Positions 15,481 to 23,233 of a stretch of 36,800 bases of DNA are shown here, in pieces (position 1 is the stretch's first letter; every line of letters begins with the position of its first letter). This DNA comes from Pseudomonadota bacterium. Its GTDB lineage: Bacteria > Pseudomonadota > Alphaproteobacteria > Rhizobiales > Rhizobiaceae. The notes under the pieces were generated by a model. The model worked only from the letters and a program-made list of their open reading frames with translations. It searched no databases and was not told the DNA's origin. The stretch is from the NCBI GenBank assembly GCA_023419535.1, contig JAEZXX010000086.1, forward strand, positions 1-36,800, given 5' to 3'. The translations under genes and the position numbers were made by a program.

Positions 15481-15581
15481 TGGAGCGCGCCGGACCCGTG
15501 CCGCTCCGACATCCTTGAAAGGGCCATGTTGCGCGACGAAAGGCTCGGGCGGGGAGAACCGAACGACGACGAAGGAATACG

Positions 15582-16784
15582 ATGCCGATGAACCGCGCCC
15601 GCACGCTTGGCCTGACCCTGACCCTTCTGTTGTCCGGCACGGCCGGGTCTCTCGCCCAGGGCGCACAGTGCGGCGGCGATTTTGGCGCCTTCCTCCAGGG
15701 CGTGCGGCAGGAGGCGGTGGCACAGGGCATGAGCCAGGCGGCGGTCGACCGCGCCGTCTCCACCATGCGCATCGACGACCGCGTCCTTCAGCGCGACCGG
15801 GCCCAGGGCGTCTTCCAGCGCCCCTGGCTGGAGTTCATGGAGCGCCTGATCACGCAGAACCGGCTCGACCGCGGACGCCAGGAGCTGCAGCGCAACGCCG
15901 CCCTGTTCAGCCGGATCGAGGCGGAGACCGGCGTTCCGGGTCCCGTGCTCGTCGCCTTCTGGGGACTGGAAACCGATTTCGGCGGCTATATGGGCGACTT
16001 CGAGACGCTCCCCGCCCTCGCCACCCTCGCGCACGACTGCCGGCGGCCCGAGCTCTTCCGCCCGCATCTGCTGGCGGCGATCCAGATGGTCGACATGGGC
16101 CTTCTGGAACCTTCGCAGATGCGCGGTGCCTGGGCCGGAGAGCTCGGCCAGACCCAGCTCCTGCCGGAGGACTACATCCGCTTCGGCACCGACGCGGACG
16201 GCAACGGGCGCGTCGACCTCATCCGCGATTCCGCCGACGCGCTCTTCACCACCGCCAGATTCATCCAGAACATGGGCTGGCGTGCGGGCGAGCCGTGGAT
16301 CGAGGAGGTGCGCCTGCCGGCCGACTTCCCGCTGGAGCGCGCCAGCGTCTATTCCCGCGAGCCCCGCTCCGCCTTCGCCGCCCTCGGCGTCACGAAGGCG
16401 GACGGCTCGCCGCTGGAGACCGACGGCCTGCAGGCCTCGATCGTCATGCCGCAGGGCTTCGGCGGCCCGACCTTCCTGACCTTTCCGAACTTCGACCTCT
16501 ACATCGAGTGGAACAACTCGCTGGTCTACACGCTTTCGGCCGCCTATTTCGCGACCCGGCTCGACGGCGCGCCTCGCGTTTCGCCGGGCAATCCGCGGCC
16601 CGGCCTGAATGCGGAGCAGATGGTGGAGCTGCAGCGCCGCCTGCAGGCCCGCGGCCACGATGTCGGCCGGCTCGACGGCATCCTCGGCCAAGGCACGCGC
16701 AACGCCGTTCGCGCAGAGCAGGTGCGCCTCGGCCTTCCGGCCGATGCCTGGCCGGACGCGCGGCTCCTTTCGGCGCTGAACTAG
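15582..16784 (+). CDS. Lytic murein transglycosylase, MltB-like, with peptidoglycan-binding domain
   Basis: The 400-residue periplasmic enzyme has a signal peptide (about 1-28, ending SLAQGA), a family 3 (SLT_2/MltB) catalytic domain (about 30-325) and a C-terminal PG_binding_1 domain (about 340-398, QMVELQRRLQARGHDVGRLDGILG). The catalytic Glu is in FWGLETDFGGYMGDF, and GELGQTQLLPEDYIRFGTDADG is the family signature. It should release 1,6-anhydro muropeptides. AAGGAA sits 7 nt before ATG 15582. It follows the GH25 gene by about 100 nt on the same strand, so cotranscription is possible. Confidence 0.94.
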   Translation: MPMNRARTLGLTLTLLLSGTAGSLAQGAQCGGDFGAFLQGVRQEAVAQGMSQAAVDRAVSTMRIDDRVLQRDRAQGVFQRPWLEFMERLITQNRLDRGRQELQRNAALFSRIEAETGVPGPVLVAFWGLETDFGGYMGDFETLPALATLAHDCRRPELFRPHLLAAIQMVDMGLLEPSQMRGAWAGELGQTQLLPEDYIRFGTDADGNGRVDLIRDSADALFTTARFIQNMGWRAGEPWIEEVRLPADFPLERASVYSREPRSAFAALGVTKADGSPLETDGLQASIVMPQGFGGPTFLTFPNFDLYIEWNNSLVYTLSAAYFATRLDGAPRVSPGNPRPGLNAEQMVELQRRLQARGHDVGRLDGILGQGTRNAVRAEQVRLGLPADAWPDARLLSALN

Positions 16785-16903
16785 ACGGCGGCAAAGGACG
16801 CGGGGCCTCTCGCGGCCGGCCCTTCCGCTCGCGGATCGGCGCCCCCATCTGTGTGCCGGATGCGGCCCCGCCGCACCCGTGGCCGAAGGGAGCCGACGAG
16901 ACG

Positions 16904-17359
16904 ATGCGAACGATGGAGATCGACCCGCGGGAGTTCGAGGCGCGCTACGCCGCCGACGAGGCCGCCTTCACCCATGCGGAGAAGATGCGCCGACTGGAGC
17001 GCATGGCGCGGTTCGCCCGCACGATGGACACCGCCTTCCGCATCCCGATGACGAACGTCCGCTTCGGTGCGGACGCGGTGATCTCGCTCGTGCCCGGCCT
17101 CGGAGATCTGGCCGCCGCCGGCATGGGCCTGTTCGTCGTGAACGAGGCGCGCAAGCTCGGCCTGCCCTGGCACAAGATCGCCCGCATGGTCGGCAATCTC
17201 GGCATCGACGCCGTCTTCGGCGCCGCACCCGTGGTGGGGACGGTCTTCGACGTCTTCTTCAAGGCGCACATGCGCAACATCGACATCATCCTCGACCATT
17301 TCGACTACCGGCCGGACGATCTGCGCACCGACATGAAGGACGTCACGCCGCGGATCTGA
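16904..17359 (+). CDS. DUF4112 membrane-associated protein
   Basis: The 151-residue protein matches the DUF4112 pattern: a helical start (KMRRLERMARFARTMDTAF), then IPMTNVRFGADAVISLVPG, LGDLAAAGMGLFVVNEARKLG, a middle region with IARMVGNLGIDAVFGAAP and VVGTVFDVFFKAHMRNIDII. The two Gly/Pro-containing hydrophobic stretches (about 50-78 and 100-118) suggest membrane insertion. The family has no established function. ATG 16904 is chosen; ATG 16913 is possible. It stands alone between the transglycosylase and cytochrome b561 genes. Confidence 0.85.
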   Translation: MRTMEIDPREFEARYAADEAAFTHAEKMRRLERMARFARTMDTAFRIPMTNVRFGADAVISLVPGLGDLAAAGMGLFVVNEARKLGLPWHKIARMVGNLGIDAVFGAAPVVGTVFDVFFKAHMRNIDIILDHFDYRPDDLRTDMKDVTPRI

Positions 17360-17447
17360 GGCCGGGACGTTCCGCACGCACGCCCTTGCCCGGCTGCCGG
17401 GAATGGCTCTAGCCTCGCCATTCTCGCGCCGACCATGGGAGGGCGGA

Positions 17448-17972
17448 ATGCAGGACCGATCCGCGGGCTACTCCGCGCCCTCGCGCTGGCTGCACTGGCT
17501 GGTCGCGGTTCTGCTCTTCGCGACGCTGCCGCTCGGGGTCGTGATCAAGTTCGTCGCCGAGGATTACAAGCTCACCTTCTACATGCTGCACGAGTCGCTC
17601 GGGCTCGTTATCCTCTGGCTGATGCTGGCGCGCCTTGCCGTGCGTCTGATCCGGCCCCCTGCGCCGCACCCGCCCATGGCGCGATGGGAGACGGGCCTCT
17701 CCCATCTCGTGCACGGCCTGCTCTACGTCGTCCTGATCGTCCAGCCGATCGTCGGCTTCCTCGCCACCAACGCCTTCGGCTTCCCGCTCGAGTGGTTCTG
17801 GCTCGTGCCCGTCCCCTCCCCGCTCGGCGAGGACCAGGCGCTCGCGCCCCGCCTGATGGCGATCCACGTCGCACTCGGCTACGCGATCCTCGTCCTCTTC
17901 GCGGCCCACATCGCCGGCGTCCTCTGGCACCGCCTCTACCGGCGAGACGCGACGCTGGCTCGGATGACGTGA
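17448..17972 (+). CDS. Cytochrome b561 family membrane protein
   Basis: The 174-residue protein is a four-helix, di-heme b-type cytochrome of the bacterial b561 (YodB/CybB) type, which moves electrons from quinol or to periplasmic acceptors. It starts YSAPSRWLHWLVAVLLFATL with the first helix histidine; other likely heme histidines are in MLHESLGLVILWL, LSHLVHGLLYVV and AIHVALGYAILVLFAAHIAG. Four hydrophobic segments are clear. ATG 17448 follows GGGAGGGCGG directly; an in-frame ATG 45 nt upstream is less likely. The next gene converges only 3 nt beyond the stop, at a sharp fall in GC content. Confidence 0.92.
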   Translation: MQDRSAGYSAPSRWLHWLVAVLLFATLPLGVVIKFVAEDYKLTFYMLHESLGLVILWLMLARLAVRLIRPPAPHPPMARWETGLSHLVHGLLYVVLIVQPIVGFLATNAFGFPLEWFWLVPVPSPLGEDQALAPRLMAIHVALGYAILVLFAAHIAGVLWHRLYRRDATLARMT

Positions 17973-17975
17973 AGC

Positions 17976-18455
17976 CTAATAGCCGAACTCACGCGCCTGG
18001 ACATGAGCGAAGTTGATAGCTGGTTTGCCTGCGTTCGCTGCGAGAAGGTAGAGCTTCAGATCGTTGGTCAGCAGAACGTCCTCATTTCTCGCCATCCGAA
18101 TGAGTACGGCATCGGATAAGCCGAACAAGATGAAAGCCGCATCTTCAGCAGCGTCGACCGAGGGCACGTAGCATTCGAACGCTGTCGCAATGATTTCTTG
18201 TAACGACAAGAGATAGAGTCTCCGCTCGGGTTCGGCCGAGTACCGAAGCAGGTTCGATGCTTCGGTACTGGCGTTTGGAGAAAGCAAGATCGCTCCGAAA
18301 TTCGCGACCGTTCGTTCGAGGAGCACATAGTCGCGTGCCTCGTAGGCGCGCAGACGCCTATGCTTCTCAACCAAACTCGCATCTACGCGACCGACAGCCA
18401 GAAGTATCAGCAAATTGGCGTCAATAATAACGCGCTGCAATTCTAGGCTGCCCAA
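17976..18455 (-). CDS. PIN-domain-like protein, candidate toxin-type RNase
   Basis: The protein (159 residues from TTG 18455, or 154 from TTG 18440) starts with VIIDANLLILLAVGRV and ends with SDAVLIRMARNEDVLLTNDLKLYLLAANAGKPAINF, the PIN-like layout of strand-D at the start and D...TND near the end. Four acidic residues fit the metal site: D12, E65 (STEASNLL), D115 and D132. PIN proteins such as VapC cleave RNA. It is longer than typical VapC. A small gene of unknown family lies directly upstream and overlaps or nearly touches it, as in toxin-antitoxin pairs. GC content is about 54% (hand count, 18121-18300) against about 72% in the gene before, so recent transfer is likely. Confidence 0.7.
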   Translation of the reverse strand: MGSLELQRVIIDANLLILLAVGRVDASLVEKHRRLRAYEARDYVLLERTVANFGAILLSPNASTEASNLLRYSAEPERRLYLLSLQEIIATAFECYVPSVDAAEDAAFILFGLSDAVLIRMARNEDVLLTNDLKLYLLAANAGKPAINFAHVQAREFGY

Positions 18456-18745
18456 TCATGCAATTTGACGGATAGGACCTTACTGTCTGAGTCGCGGATC
18501 CGGACCACACGATAGTCGCGAGGAATTGGCTTCTCGGCCTTACCCTCAATGTTCGCGAGTGCGGCCTCATATGCCGTCCTCGACATTCGACGATGCCACG
18601 GCCTCGAGAAGCCGACCGTTATGCTCCAAGCGCCGCCGCTCTCATCGAACTCGATCTCCTCTAGACCGATGTCGAAGATTTTCTCTCCTGCGAAGGTATC
18701 CTCTACATACTGCTTCGCGATAGCGATGGCTTCTGCGGGCTTCAC
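18443..18745 (-). CDS. Unknown protein paired with the PIN-like gene
   Basis: From GTG 18745 the product is 100 residues: a helix-rich start (KPAEAIAIAKQYVEDTFA), then IGLEEIEFDESGGAWSITVG and FSRPWHRR, a middle helix with AYEAALANIEGKA, and the end RDYRVVRIRDSDSKVLSVKLHD. The alternation suggests an alpha/beta fold with a W-x-(I/V)-T-V-G-F strand; I do not recognise the family. The frame stays open further upstream into the methyltransferase gene, so the start is uncertain. No DNA-binding motif is evident, so if it is an antitoxin it may act by protein contact. It shares the low GC content of its partner and overlaps or abuts its start. Confidence 0.6.
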   Translation of the reverse strand: MKPAEAIAIAKQYVEDTFAGEKIFDIGLEEIEFDESGGAWSITVGFSRPWHRRMSRTAYEAALANIEGKAEKPIPRDYRVVRIRDSDSKVLSVKLHDWAA

Positions 18746-18816
18746 GACGCCGATCCGAACAGTTCCAGAGAACCATCGAGGCTGGCACCTGACGTTCGAT
18801 CGGTCAACAGCGAGAG

Positions 18817-19275
18817 TCACCACCGCCGCGTCGTCGTCAGATAGCGCTCGGCTTCGGCGCCGAAGAGGCGGAGGAGCGTCTCTTCCTCCTGCGCGATGAA
18901 GCGGCGCGTGACGACGACGGGAAAGGCCGCGCAGGCGATCAGGCCCAGCGGGCCGCCGAAGGCGAAATTGGCGCCGAACACCATCAGCACCATGCCCGAA
19001 TAGATCGGGTTGCGGTTGATCCGGAACGGGCCTTCCGCAATCAGCCGCGTCGGGGTGCCGCGCGGCTCGATCGTCGTCTTGCGGGCGTGGAAGAACCACG
19101 ACGCCCAGGCCGCGAGGAGGAGCCCCGCCCCCATCATGTAGAGGCCGAGATAGTGATAGAACTCGTCGGCGAAGGCGCCGAGCGGCGGCAGGCGCCCCAG
19201 TGCGATCGCCGCGGCGCCGAGCCCGAGCGCCCAGACCGGCGGCAGGTCCGGAAAGTTTCGCCGGATCTCGTTCAA
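18817..19275 (-). CDS. Isoprenylcysteine carboxyl methyltransferase (ICMT/PEMT)-family protein
   Basis: The 152-residue membrane protein shows the ICMT-like C-terminal signature: RLIAEGPFRINRNPIYSG (about 82-99), then FIAQEEETLLRLFGAE and a final YLTTTRRW. Three to four hydrophobic segments precede and separate these motifs. Family members are SAM-dependent methyltransferases embedded in the membrane; bacterial substrates are mostly unknown. TTG 19275 has GGGAGGGG just upstream and is preferred; GTG 19293 would add six residues but lacks a ribosome binding site. The PIN-like module begins about 70 nt beyond its stop. Confidence 0.85.
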   Translation of the reverse strand: MNEIRRNFPDLPPVWALGLGAAAIALGRLPPLGAFADEFYHYLGLYMMGAGLLLAAWASWFFHARKTTIEPRGTPTRLIAEGPFRINRNPIYSGMVLMVFGANFAFGGPLGLIACAAFPVVVTRRFIAQEEETLLRLFGAEAERYLTTTRRW

Positions 19276-19306
19276 ATCGCCCCTCCCGTCCACATTCGCT
19301 GCCGGC

Positions 19307-20575
19307 TCAGTCCGCCATCGTCTCCAGGCTAGCGTAGCCGTCGGCGTCGCCGCCCTCGTCGAAGGGCGTGGTCACCTCCACGAAGGTGTCGGGATAGAAG
19401 CCGTTGAAGCGTGTGCGAAGCGAGAGCGAATAGGCGCCGATGTGGCCGATTTCGATCCAGTCGCCCGTGTCGACGGTCTCGGGCAGCCAGAAGGGACGCG
19501 AGAGGATGTCGACCGAATCGCAGGTCGCGCCGCAGACCCGGAAGGCCGAGACCGTCTTCGGATCGCCCGTGCGGCGCGTGCGGGCCGGATCGGGGATGAA
19601 CCGCGCGGGCAGCGTGATCTTGCCGGTCCACGAATCCGACAGCGACGCCCAGATGCCGTCGTTGATGTAGAGCCGCCGGCCTTTCCGCAGAAGCACGCGC
19701 ACGATCAGCGAGAAGGCGCGCGCGACGACCACGCGGCCCGGCTCGGCGACGAGCGGGATGTCGGTGAAGCCCCATTCGGTGAGATCCGAGCGAAGCCGCG
19801 ACATGATGGCGTCGAGCCCCGGCATCTCCTTCTTCTTGCGGCGCGGATCATGCCCGTACTGCGCGGGAAAGCCGCCGCCGACGTCGAGCCCCGCGAGCGG
19901 CACGTCGGCTCTGGAGCGCACCCAGTCAGCCGAGGCGAGCGCGCGCTCGTAGGTCTCCGGGTCCTCGATCTGCGAGCCGACATGGAAGCAGAGGCCGACC
20001 TTGAAGCCGATCCGGTGGCAGCGCTGCAGAAGCTCCACCGCATGGGCGGGCGCGGCGCCGAACTTCTTCGACAGCTCATACGCCGCGCTGCCCTTGGTCT
20101 GCAGCCGCACGAAGATGGTGATGGTGCCGGGATCGAGATCGAGCGCGCGCACGATCCGCAGGATCTTGGCGACCTCGTCCTCGTGGTCGAGGCTCATCAC
20201 CCGGATGCCGTATGTCTCGAGCGCCAGGCGGATGTCGGACTGCGCCTTGATCGGATGCATGTAGAGCATCTCGGCCTTCGGCGCGACGGCGCGGACCGCC
20301 TCGAACTCGCCCGGCGAGGCGACGTCGAAGGCCTCGACGCCGGCCTTGGCCAGCGTCTCCAGCACCATCGGCTCGCCGTTGGTCTTCACCGCATAGGCCG
20401 TCCGGCCCGGAAACGCCGCCATGAAGCCCTGCACGTCCTGGCGCAGGATGTCGGGACGGAAGCAATAGACGGGGGCGTCCGGGCGAAGGGTCAGCGCGGC
20501 GTCCCGCGCGGTCCTGAACGTCTGCAAGGAAGGCTGGCTCCGCGATGGTCGAGTTCGGTCCTCTCGCCAGCACAT
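19307..20575 (-). CDS. Type III PLP-dependent decarboxylase (ornithine decarboxylase family)
   Basis: The roughly 420-residue protein has the alanine-racemase-like barrel followed by a beta domain. The PLP lysine is in TAYAVKTNGEP; FHVGSQIEDPETYERAL and GLDVGGGFPAQYG bind cofactor phosphate; VAEPGRVVVARAF follows; and CGATCDSVDIL carries the Cys-Asp pair that in ODC contacts substrate across the dimer. This supports decarboxylation of a basic amino acid (ornithine or lysine type) for polyamine synthesis, but the specificity loop, with a basic stretch (HDPRRKKKE), is unusual, so substrate is left open. The start is uncertain: ATG 20575 is used; TTG codons up- and downstream are possible. It diverges from the amidase gene. 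Confidence 0.85.
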   Translation of the reverse strand: MCWREDRTRPSRSQPSLQTFRTARDAALTLRPDAPVYCFRPDILRQDVQGFMAAFPGRTAYAVKTNGEPMVLETLAKAGVEAFDVASPGEFEAVRAVAPKAEMLYMHPIKAQSDIRLALETYGIRVMSLDHEDEVAKILRIVRALDLDPGTITIFVRLQTKGSAAYELSKKFGAAPAHAVELLQRCHRIGFKVGLCFHVGSQIEDPETYERALASADWVRSRADVPLAGLDVGGGFPAQYGHDPRRKKKEMPGLDAIMSRLRSDLTEWGFTDIPLVAEPGRVVVARAFSLIVRVLLRKGRRLYINDGIWASLSDSWTGKITLPARFIPDPARTRRTGDPKTVSAFRVCGATCDSVDILSRPFWLPETVDTGDWIEIGHIGAYSLSLRTRFNGFYPDTFVEVTTPFDEGGDADGYASLETMAD

Positions 20576-20664
20576 AGGCCGTGCGGGTGGCGTTGCGATG
20601 ACCGATCTGCAAAGGAGGCGCAAGGGAGGCGCCGGGAACGGGCGCCCGAGGAGGAGAAGAGACG

Positions 20665-21930
20665 ATGCATGTCAGCCCCGTCAGCCTGAGCCGGATCGTC
20701 GCCGACATCGAGAGCGGGGCGACGACGCCGGCCCGCGAGATCGCGCGCGCGGCCGAGCGGATCGAGGCGGTCGAGCCGCAGATCCGCGCCTTCGCCCATC
20801 GCGCGTCCCCGCAGGCGCTGGCGGAGGCGGGCCGGGCGGGCGGGCCGCTCGCCGGCGTGACCCTCGGCATCAAGGACATCTACGACACCGCCGACATGCC
20901 GACGGCCTACGGCTCCGCGATCCATGCCGGGTTCGTCCCGGCGAGCGACGCCACGCTGGTCGCGCAGGCGCGCTCCGCAGGCGCGGCGATCATGGGCAAG
21001 ACCGCGACCACGGAATTCGCCTTCCTGACGCCGACCGTGACGCGCAACCCGTGGAACCTCTCGCACACGCCCGGCGGCTCCTCCTCCGGTTCGGCGGCCG
21101 GCGTCGCCAGCGGGATGTTCGCGGGCGCCTTCGGCTCCCAGACCGCCGGTTCTGTCATCCGGCCCGCCTCCTTCTGCGGCGTCGCCGGCTACAAGCCGAG
21201 CTTCCGCCTCCTGCCGACGACCGGCATGCGCCCGATGGCCTGGACGCTCGACACGGTCGGCCTCTTCGCCAAGGGCGTCGCCGACGTGGCGCTCCTGACC
21301 GAACTCGTCTGCGGACGCGCGCTGCGGATCGAGGAACCGGTCGTTTCCGGCCTGACCGTCGGCCTCTACCGCGCGGCGGCCGACGCTGAACTCGAGCCGG
21401 CGATGGTCGGGGCGATCGAGCGGGCGCGGGCGATCCTGGAGGCGGCCGGCGCGCGCGTGATCGACGTCGAGGAGACGGAGGGCCTGCGCCGTGCGCACGA
21501 GGTGCAGTTCGCCATCCAGATCTACGAGAGCGCCTTGTCCATGGCGCACGAGCGCCGGCTGCACGCCGAACGGCTCAGCCCCGGCCTGCGCAAGGCGCTG
21601 GACGAGGGTGCAGCCATCACGCCGCAAGAATACGACGACTGCCGGCGCGCCGCACGCCGCGGACGCCGCGAGGTGACGGCCCTGTTCGAGCGGGTCGACA
21701 TGCTGCTCGGCCCTTCGGCCCTTGGCGCCGCGCCCGCCTCGCTGGAGACGACCGGCTCGCCCTCTCCGAACCGCATCTGGACGCTGACGGGCAACCCCTG
21801 CGTCAACGTGCCCGGGCTTCTGGACGAGGCCGGCATGCCGCTCGGCCTGACCATGGTCGGCCGGTTCGGTCAGGACCGTGCGACGCTGACCGCAGCCGCC
21901 GGGCTGGAACGCGGCATCGCCGGTGCCTGA
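20665..21930 (+). CDS. Amidase-signature family hydrolase
   Basis: The 421-residue protein carries the Ser-cisSer-Lys triad of amidase-signature enzymes: Lys in VTLGIKDIYDTADMPTAYGS, the Gly/Ser-rich segment PGGSSSGSAAGVASGM, and the nucleophile region GSQTAGSVIRPASFCG. GYKPSFRLLPTTGMRP and NPCVNVPGLLDEAGMPLGL are further family segments. It hydrolyses a carboxamide; substrate unknown. It is shorter than GatA and lacks gatB or gatC neighbours, so tRNA amidation is unlikely. ATG 20665 follows GAGGAGAAGAG, a strong site. Mid-protein the usual C-terminal lobe is compact. Confidence 0.93.
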   Translation: MHVSPVSLSRIVADIESGATTPAREIARAAERIEAVEPQIRAFAHRASPQALAEAGRAGGPLAGVTLGIKDIYDTADMPTAYGSAIHAGFVPASDATLVAQARSAGAAIMGKTATTEFAFLTPTVTRNPWNLSHTPGGSSSGSAAGVASGMFAGAFGSQTAGSVIRPASFCGVAGYKPSFRLLPTTGMRPMAWTLDTVGLFAKGVADVALLTELVCGRALRIEEPVVSGLTVGLYRAAADAELEPAMVGAIERARAILEAAGARVIDVEETEGLRRAHEVQFAIQIYESALSMAHERRLHAERLSPGLRKALDEGAAITPQEYDDCRRAARRGRREVTALFERVDMLLGPSALGAAPASLETTGSPSPNRIWTLTGNPCVNVPGLLDEAGMPLGLTMVGRFGQDRATLTAAAGLERGIAGA

Positions 21931-21938
21931 CCGGCCTT

Positions 21939-21960
21939 CCGCGGCCGTCGAACGCCGCGG
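21939..21960 (+). terminator. GC hairpin after amidase gene
   Basis: CCGCGGC (21939-21945) and GCCGCGG (21954-21960) form a 7-bp stem with an 8-nt loop, 8 nt after the amidase stop. No U-tract follows. Confidence 0.35.
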
Positions 21961-22125
21961 CCGTTAAAGCTTGTGAAGAATTTGAGACAAGATCGAGAGG
22001 TCGGAACCCCGCATCCGCGGCGTTTCGAGCCGGCTCGCCATATTTCCTTCACGGTTTCGCAACGTTTCGGGCTTTACGAAGTTGAAGGATTGATTAACAC
22101 TGAAACATCCCGTGACGAGGAGGCC

Positions 22126-22215
22126 ATGATGGAAATCACGCGTTCGTTGAATTTTCTGCTCGCCGGTGCCGCCTTCGTTTTCGTCGGCGCCGTCGTGGCC
22201 GGCGTCATCTCCTGA
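22126..22215 (+). CDS. 29-residue single-pass membrane peptide
   Basis: A perfect ribosome binding site (GAGGAGG, 22116-22122) precedes two consecutive ATGs at 22126 and 22129. The product has a short polar start (MMEITRSLN) and then one hydrophobic helix, FLLAGAAFVFVGAVVAG, ending VIS. A longer in-frame extension to 21973 has no ribosome binding site and atypical composition. A strong intrinsic terminator follows 45 nt after the stop, so a dedicated short transcript is likely. The upstream region 21961-22110 is AT-richer and should hold the promoter. Function unknown; not recognised as a subunit of a known complex. Confidence 0.65.
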   Translation: MMEITRSLNFLLAGAAFVFVGAVVAGVIS

Positions 22216-22260
22216 GGAGGCTCGCGGCCCGCCGCCCCCTTCAGGACACCTTCTCTAGAG

Positions 22261-22288
22261 AGGCCGGATCGCAGGATCCGGCCTTTTT
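22261..22288 (+). terminator. Intrinsic terminator
   Basis: AGGCCGGATC (22261-22270) and GATCCGGCCT (22275-22284) form a perfect 10-bp stem with loop GCAG, followed by a run of five T (22284-22288). It is the only canonical rho-independent terminator in the window, ending the small peptide gene and lying between it and convergent metF. Confidence 0.93.
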
Positions 22289-22309
22289 CGTTCGGCCCAC
22301 CGCGAATCG

Positions 22310-23218
22310 TCAGGCCGCCGCCTGCGCACGCTCGCCGTCCGCCCGGTCCGCACGAAGCCCCAGGATGTGGCAGATCGAGTAGACGAGGTCGGCGCGGTTC
22401 ATCGTGTAGAAGTGGAAATCTCCGATCCCCCGCTCCGTCAGGTCGAGGACCTGCTCGGCACAGACTGCGGCCGCGACGTGGCTGCGGGTCGCCGGATCGT
22501 TCTCCAGCCCTTCGAAGCGCTCGGCGAGCCAGGCGGGGATCGTGGCCCCGGTCGCCGCCGAGAAGCGCGCGATCTTGGTGAAGTCGTGGATCGGCACGAT
22601 GCCCGGAACGATCGGCACGTAGATGCCCGCCCGCCGGGCGCGCTCCACGTAGCGCTCGTAGACGTCGTTGTCGAAGAAGAACTGGGTGATGGCGCGCGTC
22701 GCGCCGTTGTCGACCTTGCGCTTCAGGATGTCGATGTCGGTCGCGAAATCCGGGCTCTCGGGATGCTTCTCCGGATAGGCCGAGACCGACACCTCGATCC
22801 CCGGATCGATCGCCTTGATCCCGGAGACCAGTTCCACCGCGCTGCGATAGCCGTCGGGGCGCGCTTCGTAGGTGCTGCCCGCCCCGCCCTGCCCGTCGCC
22901 GCGCAGCGCCACGATGTGGCGCACGCCCGACGCGCGGTACTCGCGCACCACCTCGTCCACCTCGGCCCGCGAGGCGTCCACGCAGGTGAGATGGGCGGCC
23001 GGGGCCAGATCGGTCTCGCCGATCAGCCGGCGGATCGTCTGGTGGGTGCGCTCGCGCGTCGAGCCGCCCGCGCCGTAGGTGACGGACACGAAATGCGGCT
23101 TGAGCGGCGCCAGCCGCTGGATCGAGGCCCACAGCGTCTCCTCCATCGCCGGGGTCTTGGGCGGAAAGAACTCGAAGGAGACGCGGATGCCCGGTGCGGG
23201 AGACTTCTGCTGGACCAT
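22310..23218 (-). CDS. metF: 5,10-methylenetetrahydrofolate reductase
   Basis: The 302-residue FAD-dependent enzyme makes 5-methyl-THF, the methyl donor for methionine synthesis. It shows SFEFFPPKTPAMEETLW (14-30), PHFVSVTYGAGGSTRERT (41-58), HLTCVD, HIVALRGD, EVSVSAYPEKHPES, KRKVDNGATRAITQFFFD, and PGIVPIHDF. Length is normal for bacterial MetF. ATG 23218 is 15 nt downstream of the ArsR-methyltransferase gene stop, so the two form an operon controlled by the palindrome at 24252-24275. Confidence 0.96.
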   Translation of the reverse strand: MVQQKSPAPGIRVSFEFFPPKTPAMEETLWASIQRLAPLKPHFVSVTYGAGGSTRERTHQTIRRLIGETDLAPAAHLTCVDASRAEVDEVVREYRASGVRHIVALRGDGQGGAGSTYEARPDGYRSAVELVSGIKAIDPGIEVSVSAYPEKHPESPDFATDIDILKRKVDNGATRAITQFFFDNDVYERYVERARRAGIYVPIVPGIVPIHDFTKIARFSAATGATIPAWLAERFEGLENDPATRSHVAAAVCAEQVLDLTERGIGDFHFYTMNRADLVYSICHILGLRADRADGERAQAAA

Positions 23219-23233
23219 GTCGGGTGGGCTTTC

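Noticed and set aside
20665..21930. GatA subunit of the tRNA amidotransferase
   Set aside because: Too short, no gatB or gatC nearby; the amidase signature alone is not specific.
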